Assembly (NCBI RefSeq): GCF_003672135.1
Contig: NC_039510.1
Span: 3,224,001 to 3,288,000, forward strand
DNA length: 64,000 nucleotides
From: Ooceraea biroi
Lineage: Eukaryota > Arthropoda > Insecta > Hymenoptera > Formicidae
Direction: 5' to 3'
Positions 23,801 through 38,800 of this stretch are shown here, piece after piece. Made by a program: the position numbers and the translations under genes. Position 1 is the first letter of the stretch. Each line of letters begins with the position of its first letter. Below the pieces are notes generated by a model. It made no database searches. It was not told where the DNA came from and worked only from the letters and a program-made list of their open reading frames with translations.

Positions 23801-26800
23801 CATTTAACGTTACCTTCTTTACTGGAAAATTTTTTTCGAATAATTTATCATCTTCAGAAATCAAAAAACGATAGAAACAAACGTTGCGAATATCGATTGC
23901 TCGCGACAGGCGATATTCGTCGAGGTCGAGTATCGCGTGAAATAAAAGTACGACGACGACAAATCTCTCGAAGCGGCCGAAGCCCGTTACTTCACCGCTT
24001 CGGAGCACCGTTAGCTCACCTGGCTGCGTGTACGGAATATACAGGGTGCCATGGACGAAGAGGTTCGCGGTTCGTCGTACGAGAGAGATCCGTCTCCCGT
24101 TCCCCGCGACGGCGACGAGGTGCCTGCGTATCGTGCGATTCGTGTCACTTGATTTTACGAGCGTACGCTCGGGCGACGCCGAGAATGTGGAAAAACGACA
24201 CCCCGTCAACCACGTCTCTCCCCTGACGCATATCAGTTGTGTGCTACGATACAGCGTATGTATGGACAACGTGGACCCGCGCTTTAAACGCGATCCAAGT
24301 AAAATTCCTATTGTGAATCCAGGTGCCATTGACCTCTGGCTTTGGTGAGTGGCGGATTACGACAGCGCTAGAGTGATGAGACGATGGATTGGTGTCGAGC
24401 AACGACTTGCTGATACTTGAAGTACCGTAATGCAGCATTAATTGCTTTATAATTTACAAACAAATATTTTGTAATTTTTCTATATTATATATATCTTGTT
24501 AATTGTAAAGAGATCCTTCAGGAACGTTACAGGCTGTATTTAGGGCGGCAATGCACGAGCAAAGAAATTCCACGTATCCGCGAGGCGTTAGCTTTTCAGA
24601 GCTTGTAAAGCCTCGTGATGGAAGCAACGTGAATTCCCTTCGGCGCATTTATCGCGACAAAAAGAGGTCAAGAGTCAAGGTGCTACCGATTGCGCAATTT
24701 TGAGGTGACTTGTGCAACTGCAATGAACTGCAACGCAAAATCCGCCTTAGGCTCTTTCTGATCCCGAGAGGGAAACAGCCCAATCACGCCAGCAATAATG
24801 AGACATTTTATTCATTAAGAAAACTGTAAAAAATTTCTTATTTTAGGTATCTTAACTAGATGTAAATCAATGCCACTTGAGAAACACGTGCGCAAGAAAT
24901 ACAAGAGCAGAACTGACTTATTAAATAAAATGAGAAATTGTCAAGAGACAGCCGAGATTTGACCAAGTCACGAACTTTGCGGATTATTCACTATACGTTG
25001 GTCGATGTATCGCCGACCGTGTACGACCGCATTACGGTCAATAAAGAGCTAATCTAGTCGCATTTCCGAAGCGTGTAATCTCTCGCACGAAACGTGCGAG
25101 TTGCAGCGAATATCGCGAGATTTGTGACGAGGCATCACACCGTACGCGACCTCATCGTTCTCCGCGAAGGCAGATATAAATCGCAGCAGCGAAAAAGGAA
25201 ACAAAAGCCCGTAGTTATTTTCTATCTTTATGCTACAATTTATAAAACCTTTTTTGCCGGTAGCATAACTCTGCAATAAAATTGCATTTGTACCTCTAGG
25301 CAACCGTATGGTAAATTCGGTTCTTGCAAGAGTACAAGATCAACACGATAAACAAAATTTGATTCTTTCAACATTCATGGAACACGTACGCGATTTAATT
25401 ACCGCGCAATGTGATTTTAATGGGTTTAATAATCGATTCAATTTTCCCGTATAATAACACGTGAAGTTGGTATAATTTCGGAATTCCCCACACCCTCGTA
25501 GCACCAATCATAATCCCATGAAAATTGTATTTCTGAGGTATTAATAATCGTGCTCTCTCTCTCTCTCCTGTAAGTCGCTCCTTCGAGATTTTACAAAAAT
25601 CGATACGCATTACTTCCTCGCAAAATTACGTTGTCATGAATTGGACGCGGAGGACGAGGACGGGACCGTCGTAAATCGAATCATTTCCCCGAGGAGTATA
25701 CTCGGTTCTCGTGGAACATTTACGCGACGCGGCGGAATAACGTCGCGGTGCATAGCCGAGTGCGATTTGCGAAACGGTGCCCGGACTGGCGATCCAGATT
25801 ACGTGTCGTCGGCAACTTTCTAAGTGCACAGGTTGCGGCGAGCTCCGATTTCGTTCTCTCTTTCTCTTTTTCTCGCGATTCCGTCCGTTAATCGCTCGCG
25901 ACCGTTCCTCCCGTGACGGAGAACCGCTGCCCGCTAAAGTTCCACGACGGAAACCGGTTCCACCGGCAGCGCGAACCGATCGATTTGACCCGAGCACACG
26001 GTCGATGCACAAATACCCCCCTACTCCTCCTCCCACCCTTCCTACTCGCCGATTGTACCGTTTTACCGGGCTCTCGAGTGATTCGAGCAACTTGTGGGGT
26101 TTAACGAAAAACGTCGCCGCAAAAAGATCGGTCTACATTTTTATCGTCGAGCAGGAGCAACTTGATAGCTACCGCCGGATGTACGTTCGGTCGCAATCCG
26201 ATCGTGCAACGTGGAGAAAATCTGGAGGAGAGGAAGCGATAATCGCGGAAACGCGAGATGGAGTAGGGTGAACGATTCTCAGAGCACCAACGGTTGGTGA
26301 CGGTGGAGAACACGAGCCGCGTTCTCGCGACGAGACGGGGAAAAAATTTCGCAAAGTGGAATCGCGAGACGGGGGTGGCACGTACATTCATTCGCGCGAG
26401 CTACCATGCGGCGCTGCTATTAACGAGTCAAGCCTCCCCGCATCGGGACTCGGAACAATGGCTATTGTCGCTACCCCGTATCATCCGTGCAGCAGCTTTC
26501 ACGCCGAGACGTTAGCCTAGTTGCGAAATTCAATTAAAATAAACCGTCCGTGTTGGCGCGCGCGCGCGTCACGCTACCTCGTCGCAGGATAAAAAGGGAG
26601 AAGGTACGCGCAGGGTGGGTGCAGGTCGCGTGATAAGGGTCGCACGGCCACACCTTGATACCAGATATCCCTCTTCGCGGTAGCTTTTAGCCAAATGACG
26701 CGGATTTTATTATTGGGTGGTGCTGGCGGTCTCCTCTCTCAGGGGTGCGGCCGAGCTGTATACCGTCATCCCTCTGGCATTAATGCGCCGCCTCCGCCGT

Positions 26801-29800
26801 CGTTAACTGGCCTCGCCTTCCTCGCTTTTTTTTCCCTCTTCGCCCCCTAGACGAAACGGACACGACGACGTTACACATGGCGAAATCCGACAAATACACT
26901 CTCTACACGCGAGTCCGTTAGGACGATCGGGGATTGATCGGTGTAAAAGTGACCCGCGTGATCCTTGTTAGAATGGCCGGTGATTACTTTCAGCGCTTTC
27001 AACTCGTCGCATTATTCTTACAAAAAGATCTCTCTCCTCGCACATGGATACTCCGGTTGATGTTCGGCGTGCGAGAACATCGATTAAAGACACACTCGTG
27101 AGAATCGCGAGAGAAAACGAATTTCCTAAAGTTCTCACGATGGTAACGCACCGCGCGACTCATCACCGTCGGGTCCATTTAGTGAAAATAAATGCATGGA
27201 AAATTGCGCAAGAAAGCGTGTCGGTGCCACGAGTGCCGCACCGGGCGCATCGTTATAAACGCGATCTTCGATCGAGCTAATGAACGAAGAAATTGGAAAG
27301 TTCGATTCTCTCGAGAATAACAAATGGTTAAGTAACGAGCAAGATGCAGGGAAAAAAGGGAAACAAGTGTCGCGAGAAAGCGTATCGCGCCGAACGCTTC
27401 TCTCGCCAACAAGCCAAAATTTGTAATAAAACAATATTCTTTAACGATGATAAAGTCTTCTATTTACATATTTACGTGTCGGTGTTTGGGGAACGCTTTA
27501 TATTGTTACGACAAAAACGCTTGACGGCGTAGAGAAAATTTGAAAAGTTACGAGGATAAAGATCGAGACGGAGGTAAGCCGTGCCGCAACGGCTTAAATG
27601 TGTGGTGAGTTACGTGCATAACTATGCATTTCCTTCGCGATCAGGGGAGGAAGAGACCATATCTCGCGTCTAATATTCACGCAGCCAAGAAAAATGCCTC
27701 GGAAAATTGCTTCCTCCGTCGAGATTCTCACCGAGCGAGCCAACCATCAGCGGCGACGGACGCGGAGGCGGAAAACGGACCAATTAATTTTATTAAGGGG
27801 GACGTGAAGTGACGTGGACGCGACCATGTTATATGCCCTACGCATCTTGCAATACGGCACAACACCGATTTTATGACGGCCGTAATCGCGTAATGGCCTG
27901 AGATACTCCGCGTTCACCACTAACCACCCTAGCCTACTCCTCGTACAAACAATTCCCGGTCTGCGTTTGTTACACGTCCACATGCACATAAATGGTCGTA
28001 GTACATACAGGGAAAACAGATCGTCTCCGAGACACGCCGAAGAAAGATCCGAATTTCGATAAGAAACGCGAAATAAAATTCTCCCTCACGATTGATTATT
28101 CGCGTATATCTAACATCGGAGGAAGGGGGAAACAGTTGACGGCAAACTCTGCGAGGGAACGCGCTCGCGTTTTTGACCATAATTTAGGCGCGACCCCCTG
28201 TGCACGACACGTGGCGATGTACCCATCGGCACCAGGCGACGTGATTCGATTTTTCCGGGCGGGCAAGAGAGCGGGCGAAGGTGTCTCGCGTGGCGATATC
28301 AGATTTATCATCCGGCTCGACGGACCCTCACATCGATGGATGGATGGATACGCGTAGATGGCCAGGTTAGCGGATGGATGGACGGATAAAGATGAGGCGG
28401 GATAGCCCGTGCATTCGCGCGCGTAGATCCGCGCGCGATCAATAACGCGCGTGGCAGCGCCATTACGCGCGATTCCAAAGCGGGGGGCATAAGCGGGCAT
28501 TTTATAAACTTTGCTTATCAGATTCGCAGTGGGAAGAGGGCGGTAAGATGCGTCTACTCTTACCAGTCTACTATCACGAGGAAACGTAAAATGAGACGCG
28601 AGATAATCAAGACGGAAACGGGAACGCCGTGTGTTACGAGAGTATTGACGCGGCCGGTACCGGAAAATGGAGGCACACGGGAAGAAAAGGCCGGCCCCGG
28701 CCGTGGGTTGATTTTAATATCCCCCAGGGGAAAGAGACAGGGAGAGAGCGAGAGCGGGCGAGCACCAACGAGTTGTGGTGGATGTGACCTTTATGAAATG
28801 CTACAACCTTTGTGCGCCCTGATTGCACTTCTTCACGCACACCCTCGTTCATGTAGACACATTACCACCACACAATTCGCGCATACGCGACGCGTACGAG
28901 CGAGTCTTGTCACCGTTTCTTGTGCATTCTTTACGCTCGATGGTGCCTCGACCGAACGCGGGATGATCCTATGTCGAATCTACAGATCGAATTTACGGAT
29001 CGCTCTTTTGTCTCGTAAAAGAGAAAGATCGTGTCCATCTAGCGCCCACCCCGTCGCTGCCAATTGATGACAGCGTTACTCGTTTTTCGATACACCCCGT
29101 ATATATAGGGCACATTACCGCGCGTATATCACGCCCTGGGTGGTAGGCGCGCATCATGCGAGAAAGAAGGCGAACACGCCCGGCATGTATACATGCACGT
29201 GTACGTGGAAGAGAGCTTTCGTGCAAACCCTCCCCTGGAACCACCACCGTCGCCGCTGCCTAGTAGTAAAGTCCACTATGTTGCTAGACGCGGTGCAAAC
29301 CGCCGTCGATCGATGAAAACGCGCGCGCGAGAGAGAGGAACGCGGGGTTTACATATGTTTTACGTAAGTTTATGCGTGACGCCGCAAGGATCGACGAGTG
29401 ATGCCGGGGGTGGGCCACCCCCGCGCTTGGAAATTGCCCCGATCATTCGTAACTTTGCCGTAGGGAGAAGGATTCGTTGGATTTGATTACGAGATTACAA
29501 CCGATGTTGGGTCGCGTCCATGCATCTGTCTATCTCTGGCAGCTTTTCGGATCGCTATCAAATAATTTAACGTTCAATGTTGCCCGTAAGCGAGTCGCGT
29601 ACGTGTCGTCCAAGTGAACTCCGCTTGCACGTGTGGCTTATATCGTGCGTGAAATTCTCGACGAACAAGCCGGCGATGCTCGCAGGAAACGGAGAACACG
29701 TCGACCCGATGATCGCCCGACGAGCAACGGTACTCTGTTGGTCATAAATGCATGTGGCTGACCGTTAAGTCTACTCTTTTCACGTCTTTCCTGTGTCACA

Positions 29801-32800
29801 CATCGACGTGCTTCGTCGCGTGCAGAGTTTGTGACGAGAGAAAAATTCAAATGTCAAATCGACCCGGAAGACAATCGTCACGAATTGATCTTGGTCTCTC
29901 GACAATCTCCCTCCCGTCACGGCGGAACCTTGCTCTTGATACTTACCACCTGACGTAATAACGCGCCAGCGAGAATGACGTTCCGCGTATGTGGAGCAGC
30001 GCGGTGTGGCACGCGCCAAGAAAAGCGATCGAATTTCACGTGCAGCGGACGGTTCACGCCACTCTTCCGCATTGAAATTGCAAGCGATAGACGCCGGGAT
30101 TTTCGGTACCACCTAGCCCCAAATACGCGTGATAAAGGCGACAAAAGATGATCCAATCACGCGATCCTGACAACTTTGGGACATTGCGATTACCACGGTT
30201 CGCCGAGTTCGGAGAGCTAACTCTGTCGATCGTTATGAATTATCGACGCGATGACCGCAGATGTACACCCCCGATAGGCAAAACAATCCCACGTCGTTTT
30301 ACTGCGCTTGACCGTTTATCGGCGGCTTCGTGTTGGAGTTAAAGCTGCGGTCGACATTAATTATTTACGCAGTTATACGTTTCTCGAATGTAGCTCGTAG
30401 CTTCAAAAGAAAAAGTTTGCCCGCGCGCGCGATTACACGTTCCTGTCTTATCCGGCTAAAGTGACGGAAGAGGCGGCGGTTTCCGGAGAGAAAGAATTGG
30501 CCGGCCATTCCGGGACGGAAATTCGTCGCGATAAGCATAATCGTGGATCGCGAATGTGAACAACGTTTTACACGACTAAATATTATAGTACACCCGGAGT
30601 CTTTGCTTTACGTGATGTGTAACTTCGAATTTTATCTGCAAACTTTACTCCAGTAGAGTTATGGGACAATTTTTCATATTACTTTAATGGTAAACTTGCG
30701 TTAAAATTATACACATGAGTGCACGTGCAATTAAGGTAATTCTTTCATTTCCACACGTATCATTTATATCTCTCTCTCATCTTCTACGTTAATTAATTTC
30801 CACGTAATCCGCCCATTTGCGATCGCGTTTGCGTAAATTATAAATCATTCGCAGGTGCTTTTCTCGAGTACTTTAAATCGCCACGTATTTAGAAAGCTCT
30901 CTTGTTAATTAACATCGTTGCACCCTCGATCGCGTGCTCGCGACAGCACACATTTCTTCCATTTTTCATGCGAGCTTTACCAGCCGTCCCGTCCTTGAAA
31001 AATCATCGCGAAAGTAGATGTCTCGAAATGAGGGGGTGAAAAGCCCCCTGTTGCAATTTGGTGAATCCAATTTCTGACACGCCACCAACATGAAAAGTAC
31101 TCTACTCTAGCATGTTGATAAGATTGCAATTTGTCCCTTTGCCAGCCAGCTAGCCAACCAACGACGCAACGCATGACTTAATCTCGTTCTCTGACTCCTT
31201 CGCGGTACATTAAACGCGGATATCCGGAAGATTCGCGAATCGACATTGGCGAACGTGACGAACAAACGACAGATCGCCAATGTTCGCGAGATACGGTCGC
31301 ATTCAACTATGCGCCAAGTGACTAACTAGGCGCGTCTGATAGTGCCCATATCTCTGCTGTTCGACGTAGGTGAACAGAAGCCCGACATGAACGAGAGAAG
31401 GCGCTATCTCGTCGCCATGCGTCGACTACTCAGCGGTAATGCGAGATCTCCGGCGTAATAAGAGATGCCTGGTAATTATTAAGTTACGAAACGCGGGAGG
31501 CATTGTGGGGGATATGCAAACCGCAGGAGGGTGGCAGAAGTTATTAAAATACATACAATCGCTCGCGAGTGTATTTTTCCGTTTTAGCCTTGCCCTCCGT
31601 TATCGCTCTCCAACGTGCGAGATTTAATTAGGCGCGATTAAGGGCGAAAACTCGTTTATTTCAATTCCAAGTGTCGACTTTCGCAGTCGAGAATATCGCG
31701 ACTGTACTCGCCAAGTGTAACAAACCACAGAGTGTCACATTATACCTGGCTTGAACCTTGAAATAACACTCATGGTGAAACATGATTCAAAGTTGAATCG
31801 CGCGAGTAACGAAGCAATAAATTGTTAAACGCTCGCTATTGCGCGGCTTCCCTTTGCAATGCTCGTTTCAGACAAACGTTAAGTTTTGAGAGAGAGAGAG
31901 AACAAGGAATATGGTTTCAACGGATCATTTCCAAACGGCGATTCCTATCATGGACGAATAATTCAGCAATTAAATTAATGAGACGAGCGAAGCTGAACGT
32001 GAAGCCCGATACCGCGTGTTTTCACTCTCGACTACGTTCTCGTGAAAATTCGAGCGGCCGCGCGTCGCTTCACCGTAGAAAACGAGATGCATTGTGCATG
32101 TATACCTCGTATCAGAAGAGGGAATTGAAAGTGGGCGAAGTGCGGCAGTGCACCAGAAACTCGAGAATAAATCGCGGGACTGACGTGCGCTCGTGTACAG
32201 GGGAAGATACGTTCACAACGGACCGGGCACGGCCTGCTGGCTTCTCTTCGTGTCGTCAGAAGTGGGAAGTTAATATCCCCGAGTTTGTCTCCCGATGGAA
32301 TTTCGCCACCGCGAATTCGGGACGGCGACGTGATCAAAGCTCATCGGGTCGGCCAGAGTAGCAAACTTTGCGACAAAGAGTGCCACGGAAGCTCGACGCT
32401 TCCACGCACTTCACCAACGTTAATTGCACGGACGACGGAGGCTTTTCGATCGTGCATCGGAAGATATCAAGGATTCATGTCGATCTATGCGCTATCTACT
32501 GCACGCAAGAGAGAGGAAAAGAGGGAGAGTACTTTCTCGAGCGGTAACAAGATTTGCAACGATGATTCGCGAGGACGAGATGAGGCGGCCACGGTCGCGA
32601 GGCTGATTTTCCGCGCGTGTCGATGCCGACAATGAGCCATAGAAATCGCCTGATGCACCTACAGAGAGACAGACGAGAGGAGAATATTGGACGATACTAT
32701 TGAACGCGCGACGGAGTGACATTTCCTCCTGTTACGTGTGCAAACGTATATACCGTTTCTCGAGTATACATGTCGATCGAGCGCGAACACGATTTCTCAC

Positions 32801-35800
32801 CGCGGGTTCTCGCGGACGACATGGAACGACATGGTCGCACCACGTCCAAATTACGTGCGAGAAAAAAGGAAGCGGTCGTGGTGCGTTAACGTTTGCCGCG
32901 AGCAAACAAACGGGACCGCGACCGTGAGAAGCTTCGCTCCTCGTCGCAGGAAGAGCGCAGCAGAGTTCGCCGATAAAAAATCAACCGTGACGAGGACTAG
33001 CACGCAAATGTTTTAATTTGTGATTCACCCGGTGTATACGCGATGTTGTATCCCGACACGCAACGGCCCGAGGATGCCGAGGTTCCGCGCGCGCGAGACC
33101 TTCATCCGAACGAGGATTCATTTACGAAACACCGCGTACGAATACGCGCAGCCTCGTTTTCCGCGCTTGAATCGCATTAAACTTTAAACGTCCGAGACTT
33201 TGCTTTATTATGCCGCGCCGGTGAGTTTTCAAATTCTGATACAACTTTTTTTCATATTCGACTCTCAAACATTCTTCTCTTGTAAACTGCGCGCGCGTTT
33301 TACTCGTGTAGAGATGCAAAACGAAAAAAAATAAAGACTACGCGGTTATTTCTTCAACGGGGAAATACTTTACATGATGGCGCGCTTGCCGTCGTTGCAC
33401 CGAAAACGCTCGTCAGCTGCAGTGTGTCGGTTATCTTTTTATCGACGCGCCGGTCGAAACCTCATTCTCAATAGCCGCAGACTTCCGGATCTCGCACCAC
33501 GAGCGACGGCCTCGTGCAGCAGTTGGTGCAACGGTATCTCGTGGAACCAACTAAAGAGGTAGCACGGGGAAGAGCGGAATCGGGTACGGAGAGAAACGTC
33601 GGCGGTGTGTTCTTAGCATTCCATCGAGAATCACGGTTCGCCGCGGCCTGTCTGAGCGAAACGGCACGCCGAAGGCAAGACGCAAAGATTCGTATCCGAG
33701 AGAGACAGTGGAAAAGGATCGTATCGTGCCGGCATCGCGCCATTGACGTCGCTAAGCACCCTGAACTTCCGCAAATCTTGCGAGATGCAATTGGACTTAA
33801 TAGGACACTTGGACCTCGCTTCGTTCCTTCAGATCTGACGCAACCAACAATCACGCACAATTTTCAAATTTCATGCTCCGTTCGGTAAACGATCGGTGTG
33901 TCTCTGGACTTTTACATCGCGCTGATCACTCTGGTCGATTGCAAAAGTCTGATGAGACCGACCGGCGAACAAAGTTGCCGAGAAAGCGACGACGAGCGCG
34001 ACTCATTATCTAGCGTTACTTCGTCGAGGATGCCTTTCCGGCCGATGTGGCCAGGAATCGACAAACAAAGCTACGGTCGTCGCTATCGCGAGTAAACTCG
34101 GCGTCGCCGTCGCACTCCGTCCATCCGTTTCCTATTCCGACATCTGCTTTGAATCATTGACCCACTACGAAACGCGACGTTTCCGCCTTCGTTGGCACTC
34201 GAAATAAAAATATCGAGGAATCGACGTGGGGGGAAAATTCATGAAAAATCAAGCTGCTCGACTTGGACATCTGTTTTTGCCAAATATATATTCTGCAATT
34301 TAAAATACATTTCCGACGTATAATGTAAAAACAACAGCCGGTACGCACAATGCTGCGCGAGAAATCCTGGTGAAACCGAGCAGTCCACGGCTGGCTGTGT
34401 GTGCGCGCGTCAAGCTCAGTTGACGCGATAATTAAATTTTCACCAACGTGGAAAAGAAAGACGAAAAGAGAGGCGATATCCATGGAATACGGGGCTCGAA
34501 ATTGGAGAGAATGTTTCACCTGCGTGCTCGCCACCAATTGTTGATAAACGTTGATAAACGACGGGATGACGAATAACGCTCCGAGGTACGTAACGGATAC
34601 GTTCGTATTAATCGAAAAGCCCGAGGAGAAAAATAATTACAGGCGATCTGCCTGAAAAGAGGATCGAGCAAATATTTATTCTATCTCGACATGTTAGCCG
34701 AGGCCAGATTAGAAAGATAAGGGAGATAAAAAGAGAAGGCCATCGATATTTAGCGCCGAGTGGCTAAAATATCGATGGCCGTTGCCCAACGCGTCTGGCG
34801 CGTATCAATTTCTTTTCTTTCGATTAAGATCGCCGAGGATTGCGTGTCGAGGCGAGAGGTGACTCAAGACGGGGGCAAATTAGATTTTCAGGGCCGAGGG
34901 AAGCCACGGGACGGCGACGAGGGATGGGCTTCGCGTTCGTATTACGACACTGTTCTCGTGCCCCCGAGATTCGATGCAACCAGAGCTGGGCTCTGTCCCT
35001 CTCTCTTCTCCTCTTCCTGACCGGCGGTAATAATTTTTGCGGTCGGCGGCGTGCGGTGTGCACGACGGCGACGAGGGAAAATCATTAGCGTGTGTACCGT
35101 TCGCCGGGCGTAGCGACGTCGACGGGATAATTAAATTCCTATTGGCAGAGACCCTATCGGACGAAACAGAGTTGTTACTGCGAGGAAGATTCGAACGACC
35201 GAGCAAACATTTTATCGTGCTTTTTTCATCGCATATGTAAAATTCTCCATTGTTTGCGCAGATAATTAAAAAATCCTGCAAAAAACGCGCTTGTGTAAAG
35301 TTCTTTCTTCACGCGCGTCATTATTCCCGAGCATTGCGGAGTTTGCTACGCAAACAGCGATTCGGTTCGAAAATTCGTCGGTTCAGGCTGAAATTGCACC
35401 AGGATACACGCGTGCCAGGCGCGGTCACGCAATCGGTCTCTTAATTATTTCGCGCGCGAGTTTCCGGACCGAAACGCTGCTAAATAAGAACGTACGAAAT
35501 AATCTTTATCATGTATAATCGCGTATAAATAACTCCAGAGTTGCTAACTCCGGGACGGAATTTGAAAATATCCGAGCCGCTCGCTTCGAACGGACGTTCT
35601 CGTCGTCCTTAAAAAGCTTCGCCCTCGGGAACACTAATAAATGCCGCCACTTTTTTCATTTTCGCCGTTATTTTCCAGGCAGTTTGCCGCTTCTCTGGAC
35701 TCCCTATGCGGCGAACTCACTCAAACCGTGCTTTATCAAGCATTTCAAAGCTACGGAGGACAGCGGGATGCACGAGTTTTTTCGGACCTGCAATTCCGAG

Positions 35801-38800
35801 GGCAGCCCGGAACGTAGCGCGAAACCGTGTCACGCGGAGACGCTTGAAACGAGATGAAAAATTTCATCAGCAGCCGCAAAAGCGATCAGACGCGCTCGTC
35901 TTCCTTAGAATTTTTCCCTTTGAATTTCTCCGCAGACGTGCGCAACGTGCCGAATAATTGCCACCATATCGAGAGTACGCTCCCGAAGGATCGCGTGAAG
36001 ACGTGATCAGGAAAGAGGTAACAAACGCGTGTCTGTTGCTCGCAGCACGTGCGGTTACGGTGAGGCATCGAGGCGCGCACACACGATGGACGGGGCGGTG
36101 CGCGAGTATTCGAGCATGGCAATCTCGATAAATTATAGGCGCAAGCTCCACGGGTGCTTAAACATTTACGCCTTAATGGAATATGTTTTGCCGCTCCCGG
36201 ACGACCCGAGCAAAGCCGACCGCCGCAGTGTGCCAAATAATTCGCGCGCGAGCGAGCGAGCGCGCTCGGGCGTCTTAAAGTTTTATTACGGCAATAAACT
36301 GAACCCCTCGCGGAGAGCCCCGTGAAAAATAAGGCGAAAGGTACTGGCTGCTGCTGCTGCTACTACTGTACGAGATGTCGCGTAACATCTCGCGCGAGTT
36401 CTTACGGGACATATCCAGAAGGTAAGAAAGAGGGAGGAGGGGGTGGAAAGTACGTTTGTGAGAACGTCGGGACAAATTCGAGCAATTTAGACATCTTCGC
36501 CGCAACACGGAGAACATTTCCTTCTCGCGAAAACGCGAAAATATCCGGGTAAATGTTTCAATCTTTTTCCACTTTGCGATATTTGAATGTGCTCGTTGGT
36601 GTTTGGAAATATTAAACAAATGGGAGTAAAAATGATGAAATGACGATATACATACGTAAAAGCATAACGGATTACACGTTGTTCATTTTCCGCAGCAAAG
36701 CTCTCGTTCCCTTTCGTTCCCTCGGTTGGTGTTGACGTTAGCTTTCAGTAAATCTTGTGCACCGGCTCATAGGTATCGCTCGCGGACCAGCAATGTACAA
36801 ACCAATGAAACCGCTGCACGCGTAACAGAAGAACAATTCCGTCGCCGAGAGAGGATGGAGCGAGCGGTTACAAATGAAACGGGAACAAAGCGTGGAAAGC
36901 GGTCGTTCAATTCGAGAGTCTTGCCGTGACACAGACCGCGTTGCAGCTATCTCTCTCCCGCCCTCTCTTTTTCTCCATGTACCCGCATGTCGGAAAATAT
37001 TGGAAATATTAGCATATCGCGTGCGCTTTCACCGAGGTTATCAGAGGTAGTCGTGGTACGGGGTGTACAGTTCGCGAATTAAAGCCGCGCGAGCAAACAC
37101 ACCTGAAACGGGGTATCAAAGGTGCAATTTTGGAGTAGGATTTCAGTATCCACAGAGGCGAAGAAATCGCTGCGCGCGTGAATGCTTCTCTCTTTTCATC
37201 ATCAAAAGCTAGTTTGAAAATCCATTATCGATTCGCGACATGGATCGCTCGTTTTGGAAAATTCCTCGCTCGTCGCGCGTTTCAAAGAACGAACTAAGAC
37301 GTCGTATTTGCGTCGTCCTCGACGTTCCCGGCTCAGGCAGTGGACTCGAATTTCCGCACAATAAGACCTTTCGGACGAGCAATGTCCGCGCGAACGCGAG
37401 CGCGAGCGTAAAAGCGGAGGAATCGGTTGCGATTAATATTCCAGATTCGGGGAGGATCGAGTTGCGCCGTTATCGGCAAAAGGAAGGAATTCCTCGGGCA
37501 AGGAAGTCATCGGGAGAATCATCGCTCGGTAACGCGCGAATCGGAGGGCTCTCGCCTTCTCGAGACGAGTCAGCAGAAACACTCGAGTCCCCACGCGTAC
37601 CGCACCGCCGCGGCGCGCCGTTACGCATAAATATCACAACGCAATCGTGTGCCGTTCCCGCACTCATTTTCTCGCTTAATTATCGAGAATCTCACGGTCT
37701 CACCCCTCCATGGCCACGTTGCTCAGTTCTGTCTTTCTCACGAGGGGGTGAGGAGAAGAAGAGGCCGAGGGAAGCGTTCCGCCGAGGAAATTTTCTTTTC
37801 AAGGGTAAATACGCACGAATAACGCGTGCTCTCCGCGTTGAGGGTGAGGATCACCTGGCTTTAAGAAATTAAGTTGCAGTATTCATAGAAGAGAGAGAGA
37901 AAGAGAAAGAAATGAGGACAAACGAGATCCCCGCAAATTCTCGAGGTGAAAACTCGGTCGCGTCCCAAAGTAGGGTTGAAAAAAATGGCACGCCGCAACG
38001 CCGTTATCGGAATCGGGGCGCGAGATTGTTCGGGGAGTTAAAGCGGGTTACTCGATTATATTCATCGTGAATTATACACTTATATATATATATATATATA
38101 TATGCATTGAAGCAGCGAGCGCGCGCGCAACGCGGAGGGAGGAACCACGTGCGCGCATACACACACGCGCGCGCGCAAGTAAACGCCGTTCTCGACCCGA
38201 TACGCGTGAAAAAGTTGAGTAACGTCGACGAAAGTTTAATATTTAAAATACCGGAAAGTTGTTATCGCGCGTTATTCGCGAGTAACACGGTTTAATGGGA
38301 TCGACTGGCGGCTCTCACCCGCCTCGCCACGGATTATGGCTAATCACGTCTATCCATCGCGCGTCCGCTTAATAGCGGGTTCAATTACGGAAAAATCAGG
38401 CATCGTCGTTAAAAATAACGAGAACAACAATCGAACGATTGTCGGTCGGTTTGTTTTCCTCGTTGCAACGTAGATGAACCGGAGATATCCACGAGAGTTC
38501 CGTAAATATCTCCTCGGGAATATTTATTTGCGAATCGATTTACGAAAATGCGCGTCACAAGACGACTATCGACAACAGTTGGCCGTTGTGCCCGTTATAT
38601 CGGTCAACCTAGAAGCGTTTATTTTATTTCCTATGTATAAATATAACGGTGCCGCGCGTCCAAACTGTCGCAAGAAATCGATGCAAGTTTTATATTAATG
38701 GAAAATGTAAAAGTCGTCATGTTTTTAACAGTAAATGGATCGTAATTATTAAAGTTATTTTTGCCTAATGGATCTGCTATATCTGTGAAATCAATCGACG

